From an uncultured Eubacteriales bacterium (lineage in GTDB: Bacteria; Bacillota; Clostridia; Tissierellales; Peptoniphilaceae), in assembly GCA_902488815.1 (NCBI GenBank), contig CABTXP010000005.1:1-43836 (forward strand): a DNA stretch of 43,836 nucleotides. The letters are read 5' to 3'. The notes under the pieces are model-generated. The model made no database searches. It was not told where the DNA came from and was given only the letters and a program-made list of their open reading frames with translations. The position numbers and the translations under genes are program-made. Below, one piece after another: positions 34,269 to 43,067 of this stretch (within the stretch, counting starts at the first letter, position 1; each line of letters starts with the position of its first letter).

Positions 34269-35027
34269 TTGGAATTAGCAATTATTTTAGGATGTATCCT
34301 TCCCGGACTTGCAACGGGCATAGGAGCCATCCCTATATTTTTTACAAAAAAAGTGTCCCAAAACCTTTTGGACGTGCTACTTGGCGGAGCGGCAGGAGTC
34401 ATGCTTGCTGCAACATGCTTCTCTCTCATCATGCCCTCTATTGAATATGGCGGCGGAGATGTAAAAGCAGTCCTCATTACGTCCTTGGGAATATTTTTGG
34501 GAGCGGTAATGCTTGACTTAATTGACAAGTACGCGCCCCACGAACACTTGCTTGACAGGAGAGTAGAAGGAAAAAATACGGACAGCCTTAAAAAAATTTG
34601 GCTCTTTATTATAGCAATTACAATTCACAACTTCCCGGAAGGTCTGGCAACAGGTGTGGGCTTCGGCACGGAAAACTTGCAGGACGGCATAGCAATAGCA
34701 CTGGGCATCGCACTTCAAAACATGCCTGAGGGTCTTGCAGTTGCTCTTTCCTTGGTGAGAGAAGATTATTCACCTAAGAAAGCCTTTGCCATTGCAACCT
34801 TGACAGGACTTGTGGAACCCATAGGAGCATTTATAGGCTACGGACTTACGTCCCTATTTCAAAGCCTTATCGGATTTATATTGGCCCTTGCGGCGGGAGC
34901 AATGCTCTTTGTCATAAGTGACGAAATAATTCCCGAGACCCACTCAAACGGCTACGAAAGAGAAGCCACCTACGGCATCATCATAGGCTTTATAATAATG
35001 ATGATAATGGACGTAACCTTGGGATAA
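34269..35027 (+). CDS. ZIP-family divalent metal transporter
   Basis: A membrane protein of 252 residues with about eight segments. The metal path is marked by HNFPEGLATG (from residue 120) and QNMPEGLAV (from 150), the conserved paired motifs of the ZIP/GufA family, which takes up zinc and other divalent ions. I chose TTG 34269, 7 bp after GGAGG (34257-34261); the open frame starting at 34203 would put that ribosome site inside the gene and adds a tail not expected in the family. It is a single gene with its own terminator. The metal cannot be decided here. Confidence 0.9.
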   Translation: MELAIILGCILPGLATGIGAIPIFFTKKVSQNLLDVLLGGAAGVMLAATCFSLIMPSIEYGGGDVKAVLITSLGIFLGAVMLDLIDKYAPHEHLLDRRVEGKNTDSLKKIWLFIIAITIHNFPEGLATGVGFGTENLQDGIAIALGIALQNMPEGLAVALSLVREDYSPKKAFAIATLTGLVEPIGAFIGYGLTSLFQSLIGFILALAAGAMLFVISDEIIPETHSNGYEREATYGIIIGFIIMMIMDVTLG

Positions 35028-35062
35028 AAAAAACAGCTTATCAAATGATAAGCTGTTTTTAT
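35028..35062 (+). terminator. Bidirectional terminator between ZIP and hydrolase genes
   Basis: AAACAGCTTATCA (35031-35043) and TGATAAGCTGTTT (35046-35058) form a long perfect stem with A and T flanks. Confidence 0.92.
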
Positions 35063-35064
35063 AT

Positions 35065-36123
35065 TTACTCATATGTCTCGCCATATTTGTCGCGGATTTG
35101 GTGAAGTATATTTGAAAATTCTTCCGATTTGGATATCATAAGTCCGTGAGTCGTATCTTTCATAATGTACATATCTTTCTCAGGCGCCGTAATGCTGTTA
35201 AAATATTCTTGAGCCAATTTGTAATTCACCTGATAGTCCATGTCCCCGTTTATATTAACATAGGGCACCTTGTACTCATATCGCCCTTTCAAGGAAAAGG
35301 ACTTAAACTCATCTGAATTTAAAAATTTGTCGTAAGCACTTCTGTCTCTGTTAAAACACTTCGCCCAATCCTTGATGGAATAGTTGGGATTAAATAAAAC
35401 CGTTGTCAAAGGAAAGTAGTCCGTGCCGTCTTTCATCATACTATATCCGTACTTTTTTAAAATCCTGTTACGAGCTTTAATTGAATCATAATCAATCTCC
35501 CCGGGATTTATCTTGTCAATTAGCTTTAAAGTTTCCTCATCGCCCTTTGCCCACTTGTAAGCCTCTGCTTTTAAAGCTTCATCATTTTCCACGGAGTCCA
35601 CAAACTGACCTGCGCCGACAAAAAGATTGTAGCAATCCGGGTACTCCAAGACCAAATTCGCTCCATACATGGACCCCCAGGAGTGACCCAGGATACTTAT
35701 CTTGTCAACATTTAAATAATTTCTGATAAAGTCGGTAATCTCTTTGCCGTCTTCCATAAAAATTTCTCTTGTAAGTTTAACGTCCTTTTGACCTGCCACA
35801 TAGCTCTTGCCGCAATTTCTTTGATCCCATGTCACGACGGTGTAAATGTCCGCCCACTTCCTTGTAAAAGCATAGTCAATTTCGCTTGTGGAAGAGCCCG
35901 GTCCGCCGTGTAAGTAGAGAAGGACAGGATTGTTCAAATCTTCTCCGTAAATATTAATCCATTCTTTCGTGCCGTTAATATCCACATACATGGACTCGTT
36001 GATGCCGCCCTCGGGAACTTTTTTGTTCCACGAGGTGCTGACGAAGTGCAAGATGAGAATGACAAGAATAAAAATTCCTATGAATTTTAAAAATATTTTT
36101 AATCCTTTAATAAATTTGCTCAT
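35065..36123 (-). CDS. Alpha/beta hydrolase, proline iminopeptidase-like (S33), membrane anchored
   Basis: A 352-residue hydrolase with an N-terminal membrane segment (about 10-30) that would place the enzyme outside. The S33 signature is clear: HGGPGSS (72-78, oxyanion hole), WDQRNCGKS (99-107) and the nucleophile Ser148 in LGHSWGS. The catalytic His is likely in KDTTHGLM near the end. Family members release N-terminal proline or hydrolyse small esters and amides; which applies is unknown. ATG 36123 overlaps the stop of the serine hydrolase gene (ATGA) and has GGGAG before it; a TTG 12 bp upstream lies inside that site. It is the third gene of a CPBP-hydrolase-hydrolase operon. Confidence 0.88.
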   Translation of the reverse strand: MSKFIKGLKIFLKFIGIFILVILILHFVSTSWNKKVPEGGINESMYVDINGTKEWINIYGEDLNNPVLLYLHGGPGSSTSEIDYAFTRKWADIYTVVTWDQRNCGKSYVAGQKDVKLTREIFMEDGKEITDFIRNYLNVDKISILGHSWGSMYGANLVLEYPDCYNLFVGAGQFVDSVENDEALKAEAYKWAKGDEETLKLIDKINPGEIDYDSIKARNRILKKYGYSMMKDGTDYFPLTTVLFNPNYSIKDWAKCFNRDRSAYDKFLNSDEFKSFSLKGRYEYKVPYVNINGDMDYQVNYKLAQEYFNSITAPEKDMYIMKDTTHGLMISKSEEFSNILHQIRDKYGETYE

Positions 36124-37910
36124 ACAATCTCCCAAAATTTATACATTTCAAAATTTATCATTATAAGGCATTGAGATATCGCCAAAAGAAGAGAGATAAA
36201 TAATTCACGCTTTTCTTTTTTCTCGGAGACATTGTTATAATTTTTTATTCCTCTGAATACAAAAATTGCCATGATTATCAATAAAATGAGGAAAATTCCG
36301 CTTTGTGCCATGTATGATTCTACGCTTCCAATTTCCCCGGTCCTGTAGCCTCCGGAAAGGCGCACAAAAATTACTAAGAGATTAATAAATGCAAGACCCA
36401 TAAATCCGCAAACAGTATTCAAATACTTGTCTATTGTCGTACAAGCTTTTTTCTTTATTATCGTATCAATAATTAATCCTCCGATGAGAAGTTTTAATAT
36501 CCCGTAAACACCTGCAATTACAAAAACAGCCATACACATGATATTGATTAAAGCTTTCGGCCAGGATGCGATAAAGTCTGAAAATTGGGTCTCTATAATT
36601 CCGTCTTCTTCATACCACCAATTATCCAAATCTTCTTCACCGAAAGATGTCACTCCCAAAGCTCCTACAAAAGACAAGGGTCCCTTTTTTATTCCTCTTG
36701 TATTGAGAATCAATCCCTTCGGCACTTCTCTTTCTATTTCATTGAGCTTTGAGTCTTTAAATTTTCCGAACACTGTTTCATACATGTCGTAATTAAAAAC
36801 ACTCTCATGAGCTTGATTTGTCATTACTACCATGCCTACTCCGCTCACAGGGTCAAACTGTAACATTGATGAACAACCGAAAGTGTTGCCGCCGTGGCCG
36901 ACGGTTTCCACTCCGTATTCACTTGCAAAAAAACCGTGATAATTCTTTGCCACATTAGTAGAACCGTAAAAACTTGTCGGCGTATAAATTTCATTAAGTG
37001 TAGATTGTCTTTTAAACAGCGGTGAGGGTTTGTCGCCACTAAGAGTAACGGCTTGTGCAAATTTTTTCAAGTCGCCTATCGTCCCCGCCGCGCTCCCTGC
37101 AGGATAGACATATATGTAATATAGATCCGGCCCGTCGATAATTTCGCCACTTATATCGTAGCATCTCAGTTGCAGCCTTTTTGCCAAGACATAATCATTG
37201 TCTCTGTACGTCGGACTTATAGAGGTGTGATTCATGTTTAAAGGCTCAAAAATATTCTTGTGTACATAGTCCACATAGTCAGTGCCGGAGACTTTTTCCA
37301 CAATAAGAGCCGCAAGAGCCGCCGACCAGTTTGAATAAGCTGTGTGCTCTCCCGGTTGATAGACTTGTTTAGGTTGTCTCAAGCGAAGAGTTTCTTCAAG
37401 GCTCACAATTTGAGACGGATCGGCAGTTTGAATAAAATATGTATCTTGAAATCCTGCTTGGTGGTTCATAAGGTCTGTCATGGTTATGGGAATGTCAAAG
37501 CTTAAATTTTTAAGAAAACCTTCCGGCAAATAATTTTTAATGTCACGATTTAAATCAAGTTTTCCCTCTTCGTAAAGTTGCATGACACTTACCCAAACTA
37601 AAAGTTTGGAGATGGAGCCCCACTCATAAACCGTATCCTCGTCGGATCTGATTTTTCTCTCCTTGTCCATGTAGCCGAAGGAATTTTTATAAAGAGTTCC
37701 CCCTCTGTCATAGACAATGACGTTCATCCCGCAAACAGTCTCTTGATGTTCAGCTACATAATTTTCTATTTCTTTAGGCAAATCACTGTACTTAATACCT
37801 GAGGGCAAAATTTTTTCAGCGCCGTAAATGGGAAAAATTTGTGCAAGAATAAAATTAATAACAGTCAATAAAACAAGTGAAGTTATAAATAATTTTTTAA
37901 TATTTTTCAT
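36120..37910 (-). CDS. Exported serine hydrolase, beta-lactamase/penicillin-binding class C fold, with membrane C-terminus
   Basis: A 596-residue protein. An N-terminal hydrophobic segment (about 7-30) exports the catalytic domain (about 40-390). The class C set is visible: Ser99-x-x-Lys102 in WGSISK, Tyr192-Ser-Asn194 in AYSNWS, and HGG in VGHGGNTFGC. The C-terminal 150 residues contain about four membrane segments, so the domain is tethered to the outer face. Such proteins act on peptidoglycan peptides, D-amino acid peptides or esters; antibiotic resistance is not implied. It lies 34 bp after the CPBP gene and overlaps the alpha/beta hydrolase gene. Confidence 0.88.
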   Translation of the reverse strand: MKNIKKLFITSLVLLTVINFILAQIFPIYGAEKILPSGIKYSDLPKEIENYVAEHQETVCGMNVIVYDRGGTLYKNSFGYMDKERKIRSDEDTVYEWGSISKLLVWVSVMQLYEEGKLDLNRDIKNYLPEGFLKNLSFDIPITMTDLMNHQAGFQDTYFIQTADPSQIVSLEETLRLRQPKQVYQPGEHTAYSNWSAALAALIVEKVSGTDYVDYVHKNIFEPLNMNHTSISPTYRDNDYVLAKRLQLRCYDISGEIIDGPDLYYIYVYPAGSAAGTIGDLKKFAQAVTLSGDKPSPLFKRQSTLNEIYTPTSFYGSTNVAKNYHGFFASEYGVETVGHGGNTFGCSSMLQFDPVSGVGMVVMTNQAHESVFNYDMYETVFGKFKDSKLNEIEREVPKGLILNTRGIKKGPLSFVGALGVTSFGEEDLDNWWYEEDGIIETQFSDFIASWPKALINIMCMAVFVIAGVYGILKLLIGGLIIDTIIKKKACTTIDKYLNTVCGFMGLAFINLLVIFVRLSGGYRTGEIGSVESYMAQSGIFLILLIIMAIFVFRGIKNYNNVSEKKEKRELFISLLLAISQCLIMINFEMYKFWEIV

Positions 37911-37944
37911 AATTACCTCCGAAAGGACAATGCTTGCCGTAATT

Positions 37945-38661
37945 TTATTCCGTCAATTTGTATTTGTCCTTGGACCTGAGCATGTAGGGGCAATACATTA
38001 AAGCTACAACTATTGTTGTAATTATATAGATATGCTGAGAACCGACCCTTTCAACTCCAAACTTGGAAAAAGCGTCCACCAATCCGTGCACCAAAATACA
38101 AGGCAAGAGGCTTTTGCTTTTGTAAAAGATTATTGTAAACATAAATCCCCACCCAACTGCAAAAAATATTTGGCCGATTGTTTCAACATCGGTTTGCCCG
38201 GATAAAAGGTTTACAATGTGACCGATGCCGAAGGTAACTGCAACAATGACTATAGCCTTTGTCCCGCCGTACTTCTTCAAAAGTCCTTTAAATAAAAATC
38301 CTCGGAAGATTACTTCTTCTATATAACCCACCAAGAGCATGGACAGTACCGCCCATAATTGGTTGATACCTGAGTAGGAGAGTTTAAATCCGCCCCATAA
38401 ATTGCCCGTCGCAAGAATCCACACGGGTATAAAGTATAAAAATCTTTTACTGTTCTTCGGCCAAGATTTAAGACCGTATTTTTCCTTCAAACCGTGACGA
38501 TTAATAAAAACAGTAAGTCCTGCGGAAATGAGAAGAAGCTCTATAAACAAATAAATGCTGCCGTCGCCGAAGGCCCCTCTTATAGGCACGGAAGCTACAC
38601 AATATATTACAATCCAAAGAACCGCAAATAAAATTTCATCTTTTTTATATATGGAATACAT
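37945..38661 (-). CDS. CPBP family intramembrane metalloprotease (CAAX protease-like)
   Basis: A membrane protein of 238 residues with about seven hydrophobic segments. The family motifs are complete: Glu115-Glu116-x3-Arg120 (EEVIFRG), His148 in FGIGHIVN and His192 in VHGLVDAF. Bacterial relatives process or protect against peptides such as bacteriocins, and some anchor exported proteins. It has GGAGAG before ATG and is first in an operon with two exported hydrolases. The 38662-38812 stretch upstream must hold the promoter, but no clear boxes were found. Confidence 0.9.
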   Translation of the reverse strand: MYSIYKKDEILFAVLWIVIYCVASVPIRGAFGDGSIYLFIELLLISAGLTVFINRHGLKEKYGLKSWPKNSKRFLYFIPVWILATGNLWGGFKLSYSGINQLWAVLSMLLVGYIEEVIFRGFLFKGLLKKYGGTKAIVIVAVTFGIGHIVNLLSGQTDVETIGQIFFAVGWGFMFTIIFYKSKSLLPCILVHGLVDAFSKFGVERVGSQHIYIITTIVVALMYCPYMLRSKDKYKLTE

Positions 38662-38812
38662 TAATCTCTCCTCTAATAAATCTATCTCATTTTATTAAAC
38701 ACTTGCTCAATAGTATTAAAATAAAACTTCTGTAAAAGAAGGGTAAAATTTCAAAGCTCGAAAAAATATTGTAAGGGCAATCCAAAAACTTGCCTTAATG
38801 ATAAGCATTGCA

Positions 38813-38846
38813 TAAAAAAATCCGACGGACTGTTTCATCCGCCGGA
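38813..38846 (-). terminator. Terminator of the SLH surface protein gene
   Basis: TCCGACGGA (38821-38829) and TCCGCCGGA (38838-38846) pair with one mismatch; on the minus strand seven T follow. It lies 16 bp beyond the stop at 38862. Confidence 0.85.
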
Positions 38847-38861
38847 ATTTAAAATTATTTG

Positions 38862-41780
38862 CTACTTAATAACTGTCTTCCAAAGTTCTTCAACCGTGTT
38901 AGGTCTTATTCTCACATATGTGTGAGTGTTTGCCGCTTCAATTATTTCGTAGTATGCCCAATAGCTGATGTTTTGTAAATCTTTAAATATTTTTACTTCA
39001 ACATTCCTAATGCCTTCTCCTCTTACACTTCTTTCAAAGAGTCTGTTAAGCATTGCCGCTGTTTCAGCTCTTGTGATTTCAGCATCCGGTCTGAAAGTGT
39101 TGTCGGGATAGCCTAAGATTCTTTCGTTGCCGTAGCTTTGATCTATGGCAGCTTTGTATTTGTAGCCTTCAACATCTGTGAAAGGTGCCTTTGCATCGTT
39201 TTTCTTGTCTATGTGTGAGATAAGTTGTGCAAGCTCGCCTCTTGTTATGTTTTCATCAGGTCTGAAGGCTTCTCCTGCTTTTTCTTCCAAGATGCCTTGT
39301 CTGTAAGCAGCTTCTACATATGGTGCATACCATGCGTCTTTTGCCACGTCTTTATAAATGCCTGCGCCTTCAATCATCGGGTAGGCTTTTAATCTTACAA
39401 CCATGGTCACGGCTTCCGCTCTCGTGATTTTGCCTTCAGGTCTTACGGTGTTGTCCGGATAGCCATTGATGTAGGCAATGTGAGTTTCTTCTATTTGTGC
39501 AGGTTCTTGTTTCGGTTTACCGAAGAAAATTATTTGTCCTTCGTCTTTAGGTTGAGGCTTGGGCTCGGGTTGAGGTTCAGGTTTTTTTGATTCCCATTGA
39601 GCGACAAAAGTATAGTTGCCGTCAATTGTAAATTTGTCACCGGGTTTAAGCATAACTTCTTTTGCACTTGCAGGATCTGAAGTTACTTTTGTACCTTTCC
39701 ATCCTGTGAATTTATAACCTTCTCTCACAGGTGCTGCAGCAATGGTAATCTCATCATTATCCTTGTGATTTTCAGTCTTTTCAGCTTTACCGTCTTCAAA
39801 TTTTCCGCCGTTGGCATCATAAGCTATTAGAAAGTCGCCCATGTAATTTATGTCGTAGTTGTTTAAAAGACTCTTGCTCATGCCCTTCATGTGAGGAATA
39901 TCAGATGTGTCGATAAATTTTAGTTTATCAAATTTATCATAATTTGTAGGAGGATTAAAGAGTCCGCCATCCGCTTTATTGCCTTTGAAAAGCGTCGTGT
40001 TATCAATGTTGAGATTTTGATATGGTTTTTTCTCTTCAATCGGTTTCGTCGCATTTACATCAATAGGATTCTTGTATTGATTCGGAGTAGTGTAGATTGC
40101 CCCGCCTTCTTTCGCAGCTTTATTGGATTCGAAAATATTTCCGTTTTGAATCGTAACTTTAAGATCGGTCAATGCTTTATAATCTTCATCGCGATAAATC
40201 CCATCAGCATAGAGTGCGCCGCCAAGTGTAGCTTCGTTTTCCTTCAATGTGCTACCCTCAATCGTTACTTCTTGATCAGATGCAAAAATTGCGCCGCCAT
40301 TCTCTGCAACATTACCTTTGAATAAAGCTTTCTTTATGTCAGTTTTATAGCCTTCGTCTCTCAGGTCTTCAATGTATACAGCTCCGCCTCTCTCGGCTTT
40401 GTTTCCATCGAAACTTCCTCCAACAATCGTTAGAGATCCTGAAGTTGCAATAGCACCTCCATCTGTTTCTGATTGATTGCCGGTGAATTGTCCGTTGGTA
40501 ATCTCTATCTCTTTAAAGCATCGAATAGCTCCACCAAATTGACCTGTGTTATTGGTGAAATTAACTTTTTCCAGTTTTGCGCCGTTATTGCTATAAAACG
40601 CTCCACCTAAACCGGAAGCTTTATTGCCTGTAAATGTTGACCCTTGTACTGTAATAAATGAATTGGATTTAACGGCTCCTCCTTCACCGGCTGTTGCTTC
40701 GTTGTTTTCAAATTTACAGTTGCTAATTGTCACTGTTGCATGAAAATACGGGACAGAAATGGCAGCTCCTGATTTTGCTTTATTATTCAAAAAACTCATG
40801 CCGTCAATGTTGACGATAGTTGCTCCTTCATCATTGGTATTGCCCACAACATTAATACTTCCTCTAACATCATCGGAAACGCAGTTTTGAATCACATTGT
40901 CACCGCTAATCGTTAGACTTGCTCCTTGCATAACTGCAATCGCAGAGGCCAAAGAATAATCTGTCAATTTGCAGTTTTGAATAACTACGTTGCCTGAAAG
41001 TTTAAGTTTTGCATTCTTATCAACCATTATGCCCGGGTATTGAGGCGTTCCGTCCAAATTTTTGCTACCGTCAATTGTGATGTTTTGGATTATAACTTCT
41101 TGCGTTCCTTTAATGTCAAACAAACCGGAAGCGTATTCTCCACCCGATCTGTAGACCTTAAAGTTTTTGCCGTCTAACTCACAACGATAGTTGATTAAGA
41201 ATGGAAAGGCATAAAAAACGGATCCGCCATAATTCGGAACAGGTTCGATATTCAAATCTTTTTTTAACGCAACTGCCCAAATCGCATCTTCTACCCCTGA
41301 AACCTTAGTCGGGTTGCAATTCTCAATCACACCTCGATAAGCAGAATAATGTTTAAATTCAAGTTCTGTAAAAATAGCACCGGCCTCTGTGGATTGTCCG
41401 GCAATTTTTGCTCCCGGAATTTCAAAAGCTGTAACATCTTTTCTTTTGAAGTTTAATGCAAACTCTGCACTCGCTTTGTTATAATCTTCCTCTGATATTT
41501 CCTCAAATACTCTGTTTGCACTTGTATCAGCACTTGTGTTGGTGGTGGCAATTCCATAATATTTGCCATCATTTCCTTTGGCAATAATGGACAGCTCTTC
41601 ACTGTTGCTCGGAGCTCCTTGTTTCACAGGAGCATTCTGCCTATCCTCACCAAGTTCCAACTCATTTTGGATTTCTTCTTGCTGAAGCTCAGGTTGCTCA
41701 GCATATACCAACGACCCACTTACCACCGATAGCAGCATCAGCAATGCTAATCCTAAAGCTATAATTGTTTTTCTTTTCAT
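38862..41780 (-). CDS. SLH-anchored surface protein with Pmp-like beta-helix repeats
   Basis: A secreted protein of 972 residues. Signal peptide 1-27 (cleavage after VYA). Residues about 200-610 form a right-handed beta-helix with about ten repeats marked by Phe-x-x-Asn and Gly-Gly-Ala-Ile/Val/Phe (for example FTGNQSETDGGAI). A listeria-internalin-type beta-repeat follows, with FTGWKGT and FVAQWE (about 655-730), then a Pro/Glu/Lys linker. Three S-layer homology domains (about 765-925) carry GYPDNT and ITRAEA motifs and bind cell-wall polymer. A short C-terminal tail ends TVEELWKTVIK. It is a single gene with its own promoter and terminator. Adhesion is plausible but unproved. Confidence 0.92.
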   Translation of the reverse strand: MKRKTIIALGLALLMLLSVVSGSLVYAEQPELQQEEIQNELELGEDRQNAPVKQGAPSNSEELSIIAKGNDGKYYGIATTNTSADTSANRVFEEISEEDYNKASAEFALNFKRKDVTAFEIPGAKIAGQSTEAGAIFTELEFKHYSAYRGVIENCNPTKVSGVEDAIWAVALKKDLNIEPVPNYGGSVFYAFPFLINYRCELDGKNFKVYRSGGEYASGLFDIKGTQEVIIQNITIDGSKNLDGTPQYPGIMVDKNAKLKLSGNVVIQNCKLTDYSLASAIAVMQGASLTISGDNVIQNCVSDDVRGSINVVGNTNDEGATIVNIDGMSFLNNKAKSGAAISVPYFHATVTISNCKFENNEATAGEGGAVKSNSFITVQGSTFTGNKASGLGGAFYSNNGAKLEKVNFTNNTGQFGGAIRCFKEIEITNGQFTGNQSETDGGAIATSGSLTIVGGSFDGNKAERGGAVYIEDLRDEGYKTDIKKALFKGNVAENGGAIFASDQEVTIEGSTLKENEATLGGALYADGIYRDEDYKALTDLKVTIQNGNIFESNKAAKEGGAIYTTPNQYKNPIDVNATKPIEEKKPYQNLNIDNTTLFKGNKADGGLFNPPTNYDKFDKLKFIDTSDIPHMKGMSKSLLNNYDINYMGDFLIAYDANGGKFEDGKAEKTENHKDNDEITIAAAPVREGYKFTGWKGTKVTSDPASAKEVMLKPGDKFTIDGNYTFVAQWESKKPEPQPEPKPQPKDEGQIIFFGKPKQEPAQIEETHIAYINGYPDNTVRPEGKITRAEAVTMVVRLKAYPMIEGAGIYKDVAKDAWYAPYVEAAYRQGILEEKAGEAFRPDENITRGELAQLISHIDKKNDAKAPFTDVEGYKYKAAIDQSYGNERILGYPDNTFRPDAEITRAETAAMLNRLFERSVRGEGIRNVEVKIFKDLQNISYWAYYEIIEAANTHTYVRIRPNTVEELWKTVIK

Positions 41781-41825
41781 AACACACTCCTTATATAAAT
41801 TATTTATACAATATTCCTATTTATG

Positions 41826-41854
41826 AATATACACCTAAACTACGGCATTGACAA
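41826..41854 (-). promoter_or_regulatory. Sigma-A promoter of the SLH surface protein gene
   Basis: On the minus strand -35 TTGTCA (41849-41854), 17-bp spacer, -10 TATATT (41826-41831). The start near 41819 leaves a leader of about 38 bases ending in AAGGAGTGTGTT before ATG. Of the rest of the gene-free 41781-42036 stretch, a hairpin at 41971-41996 is the only other structure seen. Confidence 0.75.
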
Positions 41855-41969
41855 GGTTTTCATTGACAGTATGTCTACAATTCTTCTTTTATCTTTTCAT
41901 AGATAGAATATTAAATCCATTTTAAGATGTGTATTCATATAAAGTACATCCAATGACAAATCCTAAATA

Positions 41970-41998
41970 AAAAAAGAGAGTATTACCTCTCTTTTTAT
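41970..41998. terminator. Probable bidirectional terminator
   Basis: AAAAAGAGAG, loop TATTAC, CTCTCTTTTT. It would end the minus-strand LytTR-DUF3021 unit before the SLH promoter. Confidence 0.7.
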
Positions 41999-42036
41999 AA
42001 ACAGATCCAAATGTAAACCGACTTGTAAACTTTATT

Positions 42037-42132
42037 TTATACTTCAAGGTCCGCCCTCAAGTCTTCAATGCTGTCATAGGATTTTATGTTTTGATCCGCG
42101 GCTGCTCTTCTTCCTTCTTTTATTGCTTTTAT
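42037..42132 (-). pseudogene. Remnant of a RelB/DinJ-type antitoxin gene (C-terminal end only)
   Basis: Directly after the DUF3021 stop, in the same frame, 31 codons read IKAIKEGRRAAADQ, then NIKSYDSIEDLRADLEV and a stop. The pattern (A-I-x-E-G-x-R-x-A-x-D, then Y-x-S-I-E-D-L-R) is that of the C-terminal toxin-binding tail of RelB/DinJ antitoxins as I know them. There is no start codon, no ribosome site, no N-terminal DNA-binding half and no toxin gene nearby. Two stop codons bracket it, so it is not expressed alone. It seems to be a deletion scar that now forms the 3' end of the DUF3021 transcript. Confidence 0.55.
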
Positions 42133-42594
42133 TTATCTGCCCCCGCTCTTAATCCCTTCATTTATCTTAGCTAATTTCTTTTTCCAAACAAAATATTGAC
42201 TGATCCAAACAAGTACAAAGATTGCTACAAATATTCCTACATAGCCTATGATGCCTGTAACTGTGTGGGGCATCCAATATGCAAAGTAGGATATTGGAAA
42301 CATTATTATACTTGCAACTGCAAAATATATTCCGCTTTGCTTTGCCAAACTCCAGGAGTCAATTTCCCAAATCACAGATGCCGCAGCAAAGCCCGTGCCC
42401 ATTATGCCGCAAAGTGCAGTTTGAAGTAACACGGCATTTAATTCATTGCCCATTGTGTCAATAAGTATCGGGTTGACCGGATAAAATTTACCGTCCCCTA
42501 TACAAATTGAAATAATTACAGTTATGATATATCCGATTGCTATTCCGATGGGGAAACCTAAAAGTCCCCTTTGTATTAATTTTTTCTTCATCAT
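42133..42594 (-). CDS. DUF3021 membrane protein, partner of the LytTR regulator
   Basis: A 153-residue membrane protein with four hydrophobic segments (about 12-32, 50-75, 82-103 and 110-135) and a basic C-terminus. The N-terminus GFPIGIAIGYIITVIIS and the Tyr/Trp-rich middle fit DUF3021. In many Firmicutes this family follows a LytTR gene and restrains the DNA-binding protein at the membrane (LytTR regulatory system). I chose ATG 42594, with GAGGTGG just upstream; the longer open frame to 42651 overlaps the LytTR gene. Its reading ends at the antitoxin remnant. Confidence 0.82.
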   Translation of the reverse strand: MMKKKLIQRGLLGFPIGIAIGYIITVIISICIGDGKFYPVNPILIDTMGNELNAVLLQTALCGIMGTGFAAASVIWEIDSWSLAKQSGIYFAVASIIMFPISYFAYWMPHTVTGIIGYVGIFVAIFVLVWISQYFVWKKKLAKINEGIKSGGR

Positions 42595-42601
42595 TACCAC
42601 C

Positions 42602-43042
42602 TCATATTCCCAACAGTTTTTTGATCTTTGAAACTGTTCGCCTTGAAACATATGTCACCGTACCGTTTGAAAGGGTTATGCAAATTGTGCCTGCAAAACT
42701 TAAATCAAAACTCTTTACTTTTTTAAGATTTATAATGTCTGAATTTGATATTCGCACAAAGGACAGCTTCTCAAGTCTTTCTTCCGCCTCGTAAAGTCTG
42801 AGCCTTAAAAGATAATTGCCCTTATTCGTTTCAGCAAATACTTTTCCCGATTGAGCATAGACTCTGTATATGCTCGAGGGCTCAAGTACTTGGACACTGT
42901 CATCTTTAAAACCTGCAATTAATTGAGGCTGTTCCACTGAAAGTTTTTTTACAATGTCATTGACTTCATCAGTCATTTTGTCCGTCATGATTATAATTTT
43001 CGGTTCTCTGTAATTTTCATCTATCTTGATTTCAATTTGCAT
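42602..43042 (-). CDS. LytTR-domain transcriptional regulator
   Basis: A 146-residue regulator with no receiver domain. The N-terminal 45 residues are unassigned; residues about 48-146 form the LytTR fold, with IYRVYAQSGKVFAETNKGNYLLR, then RLEKLSFVRISNSDIINLKKV (the usual F-x-R-I/V-x-x-S-x-I-I-N core) and VSRRTVSKIKKLL. It lies upstream of the DUF3021 gene with a start/stop gap of 7 bp, the common LytTR-membrane-inhibitor pair. A GGAGG site precedes ATG. Two 21-bp-spaced direct repeats lie upstream and are its probable binding site. Confidence 0.9.
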   Translation of the reverse strand: MQIEIKIDENYREPKIIIMTDKMTDEVNDIVKKLSVEQPQLIAGFKDDSVQVLEPSSIYRVYAQSGKVFAETNKGNYLLRLRLYEAEERLEKLSFVRISNSDIINLKKVKSFDLSFAGTICITLSNGTVTYVSRRTVSKIKKLLGI

Positions 43043-43067
43043 CGCGCTTCCTCCTTTCTACGGTTTA

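Noticed and set aside
38771..38800. Imperfect inverted repeat TAAGGGCAA / TTGCCTTA
   Set aside because: One bulged base, no T run and no matching copy; too weak to name as an operator or terminator.
41815..41945. Distant similarity of GTGTATATTCATAA and GTGTATTCATATAA upstream of the SLH gene
   Set aside because: Imperfect match in AT-rich DNA with no symmetry to the promoter.
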